A stretch of 7,878 nucleotides of DNA from positions 1 through 7,878 of the forward strand of contig JAUXEH010000124.1 in the NCBI GenBank assembly GCA_030620655.1, in the 5' to 3' direction. Under the pieces are notes generated by a model, which did no database searches, was not told where the DNA came from, and worked only from the letters and a program-made list of their open reading frames with translations. Positions within the stretch are counted from its first letter, which is position 1. Every line of letters begins with the position of its first letter. The translations under genes and the position numbers were made by a program. Positions 6,720 through 7,878 of the stretch are shown piece after piece. The DNA comes from Candidatus Aminicenantota bacterium (GTDB lineage: Bacteria > Acidobacteriota > Aminicenantia > Aminicenantales > Aminicenantaceae).

Positions 6720-6766
6720 AATAGGGACTTTAGAAGAGTTAATTTTATAAAGGAGCAAGAAGAGAA

Positions 6767-7396
6767 ATGAAGAAGAATCTCTATCGAATCAAGTATGTAT
6801 TGCCCGGGCTGCTGCTGGCCATGTCCATGTGGTCCTGCTATCCGGGCGGGCCCGAGAACATCGCGGATACGGACCTGGTCTTCACGTTTTACGACCAGGG
6901 CGCCGATTTCGGCAGTGTCCGCACCTTTTTCATGCCGGACGAGGTGTTCGTGCGCGAGGGGTCTGAGACGACCGAGGACAGCTTCGATAGCCTGATCCTG
7001 TCCGATGTGGCGCGGAACATGGAAGCCCTCGGGTATGTGCGTGAAATGGATCCGCAGAACAACGGGGCGGATTCCGTTGTGATCGTGAGCAAGACCAAGA
7101 CCGACATTACCGTTGTCGGCTGGGTGCCCGGTTATCCCTATTATCCCGGTTGGGGCTACCCCGGCTGGGGCTGGTATGGCCCCTGGTATCCGGTAGCCGG
7201 CAGCTACTCGACGGGTACGGTTTTCATCGAGTTCGCGAGTGCCGACGATGTCAACGTGCCTGAGAAGCAGGTCAACGCCAGCTGGTCCGGTATGCTAAAC
7301 GGCATCCTGGGCACGAACGCCTCGGCCACGGCAACGCGCATCACGACCAGCATCAATCAGGCGTATAAGCAGTCTCCCTACCTGGGCAGCAAATAG
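6767..7396 (+). CDS. DUF4136-like outer-membrane lipoprotein
   Basis: Function unknown. The 209-aa product begins with a basic n-region, a hydrophobic stretch (11-21) and the lipobox MWSC, so signal peptidase II should cut before Cys24; Tyr at +2 gives no Asp inner-membrane retention signal, suggesting the outer membrane. The mature part fits DUF4136: a first strand with DLVFTFYDQGADFGSVRTFF (36-55), a helix ending in MEALGYV (85-91), a strand VVIVSKTKTDI (104-114), an aromatic spacer rich in Tyr, Pro, Gly and Trp (119-142), a strand GTVFIEFAS (150-158), NASWSGMLNGIL (170-181) and a final helix with SINQAYKQSPY (195-205). Proteins of this type often have neighbouring envelope genes. The start follows AAAGGAG (6749-6755) by 11 nt, behind its own promoter, and a probable beta-barrel gene follows after 38 nt. 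The lipoprotein call is strong; the DUF4136 call rests on recognised pattern and would be tested by a profile search. Confidence 0.8.
   Translation: MKKNLYRIKYVLPGLLLAMSMWSCYPGGPENIADTDLVFTFYDQGADFGSVRTFFMPDEVFVREGSETTEDSFDSLILSDVARNMEALGYVREMDPQNNGADSVVIVSKTKTDITVVGWVPGYPYYPGWGYPGWGWYGPWYPVAGSYSTGTVFIEFASADDVNVPEKQVNASWSGMLNGILGTNASATATRITTSINQAYKQSPYLGSK
7142..7171 (+). repeat. Tandem 15-bp repeat encoding YPGWG twice
   Basis: Two adjacent copies of TAYCCCGGYTGGGGC (7142-7156 and 7157-7171) differ only at two third-codon positions and encode YPGWG YPGWG (residues 126-135) in the aromatic spacer of the lipoprotein. The synonymous-only differences suggest an in-frame duplication kept under selection for its amino acids. 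Confidence 0.7.
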
Positions 7397-7434
7397 CGGG
7401 AAGACCCCAACAAGGAATTCAGGAGAATATACCA

Positions 7435-7878
7435 ATGACAATCAAATCCATAACAACCAAAATCACTCTGTTCGTGATCCTGGTCGCAGCCCTGAACCTG
7501 CCCGGCCTAGCCCAGACAGGGACCAGCGTCCTGACCTGGGACCTTCAGCTCCCCATGTCCGACTCCAAGGATTTCCTGGGTCGCGGCACGCTGACGGCCC
7601 GCGGTGTCGGCTTTCAGATCAGGCGGCAGATGCGGGAAAACATCTGGGCCGGCGCCTATTTTGCCTGGCATGTGATGAACGGAAGCGATGAAGGCACATT
7701 CCCGATCGAGAGAGAAGAGTACACGGGACATGCCACCGGGAAGTACTGGAGCTACATCAATGTCTTCCCCGTGATGGCCAACATCTTCTATCAGACGGGT
7801 GCGCCCCGCGGCCTGCAGGTGTCAGTGGGGTTGAACGCCGGAGGCTTCATTTATGAAGAGCGGAAGGAAGTTTCTTCC
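7435..7878 (+). CDS. Secreted, probable outer-membrane beta-barrel protein, 3' end cut by the window edge
   Basis: The frame stays open for 148 codons to the window end. Residues 1-26 look like a Sec signal peptide (Lys4 and Lys9, hydrophobic core 11-20, Pro23, probable cleavage after Ala26 in GLA-QT). The mature part has amphipathic stretches typical of small outer-membrane barrels: VLTWDLQLPMSDSKDFL (32-48), RGVGFQIRRQMRENIWAGAYFAW in two strands (56-78), a strand around 104-120 with the proline-containing NVFPVMANIFYQTG, and LQVSVGLNAGGFIYEE (127-142). The order of a strand, a KDF turn, a gene-specific hairpin and an 'xxPxxxNxxYxxG' strand recalls the OmpA-like/OMP_b-brl porin families seen beside lipoproteins in FCB-group bacteria. 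The start is set by AGGAG (7421-7425) 9 nt upstream; the 38-nt gap to the lipoprotein gene has no terminator, so they are probably one operon. Barrel assignment is from pattern only, since most of the strands lie outside the window. Confidence 0.7.
   Translation, partial: MTIKSITTKITLFVILVAALNLPGLAQTGTSVLTWDLQLPMSDSKDFLGRGTLTARGVGFQIRRQMRENIWAGAYFAWHVMNGSDEGTFPIEREEYTGHATGKYWSYINVFPVMANIFYQTGAPRGLQVSVGLNAGGFIYEERKEVSS

Larger units (their letters stand above)
6653..6733. repeat. 9-bp perfect inverted repeat bracketing the promoter
   Basis: CTAAAGTCC at 6653-6661 is repeated as its reverse complement GGACTTTAG at 6725-6733, with 63 nt between. The left arm lies just upstream of the -35 element and the right arm in the untranslated leader about 25 nt past the predicted transcription start. 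Paired operator sites for a DNA-looping regulator or remnants of a longer structure are possible readings; neither is proven. Confidence 0.45.

Overview
The window comes from a GC-rich bacterium that is very probably Gram-negative: it carries a signal-peptidase-II lipoprotein gene followed by what looks like an outer-membrane beta-barrel gene. All seven genes lie on the + strand and fill almost the whole window. Every start has a recognisable purine-rich Shine-Dalgarno sequence. That is not typical of classic Bacteroidota, although the last two genes resemble cell-surface gene types common in that group. I cannot name the phylum; a fermentative lineage is plausible because the window begins with acetate kinase.

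Region 1 (1-6632) is a central-carbon cluster of five closely spaced genes: acetate kinase (ackA, lacking only about its first five residues at the window edge), class I fructose-bisphosphate aldolase of the FbaB/DhnA type, alpha-phosphoglucomutase (pgm), a plant-type 6-phosphofructokinase predicted to use ATP, and a glycerate 2-kinase of the MOFRL family. The gaps are 45, 32, 1 and 13 nt, with no convincing terminator inside. They can be read as one transcription unit, possibly with an extra weak promoter before fbaB. Together they cover entry of glucose-1-phosphate into glycolysis (Pgm), the committed step (PFK), cleavage of fructose-1,6-bisphosphate (FbaB), entry of glycerate at 2-phosphoglycerate (glycerate kinase), and the ATP-yielding last step of acetate fermentation (AckA).

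Region 2 (6633-6766) is a 134-nt AT-rich intergenic stretch that separates the metabolic cluster from an envelope pair. It contains a near-consensus sigma70-type promoter (TAGACA, 17 nt, TATAAT), a perfect 12-bp palindrome just downstream of the predicted transcription start, and a 9-bp inverted repeat that brackets the promoter. It is the most information-rich non-coding stretch of the window.

Region 3 (6767-7878) holds a DUF4136-like lipoprotein with a Tyr/Pro/Gly/Trp-rich insert, and the first 148 codons of a secreted, probably beta-barrel protein that runs off the right edge. These two are probably co-transcribed from the region 2 promoter.

I found no RNA genes, CRISPR arrays, mobile elements, attachment sites or pseudogenes. 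I see no clear evidence of a new biological system. The points worth a second look are the gene set of the operon, the nucleotide-specificity signature of the phosphofructokinase, the intergenic control region and the envelope pair.
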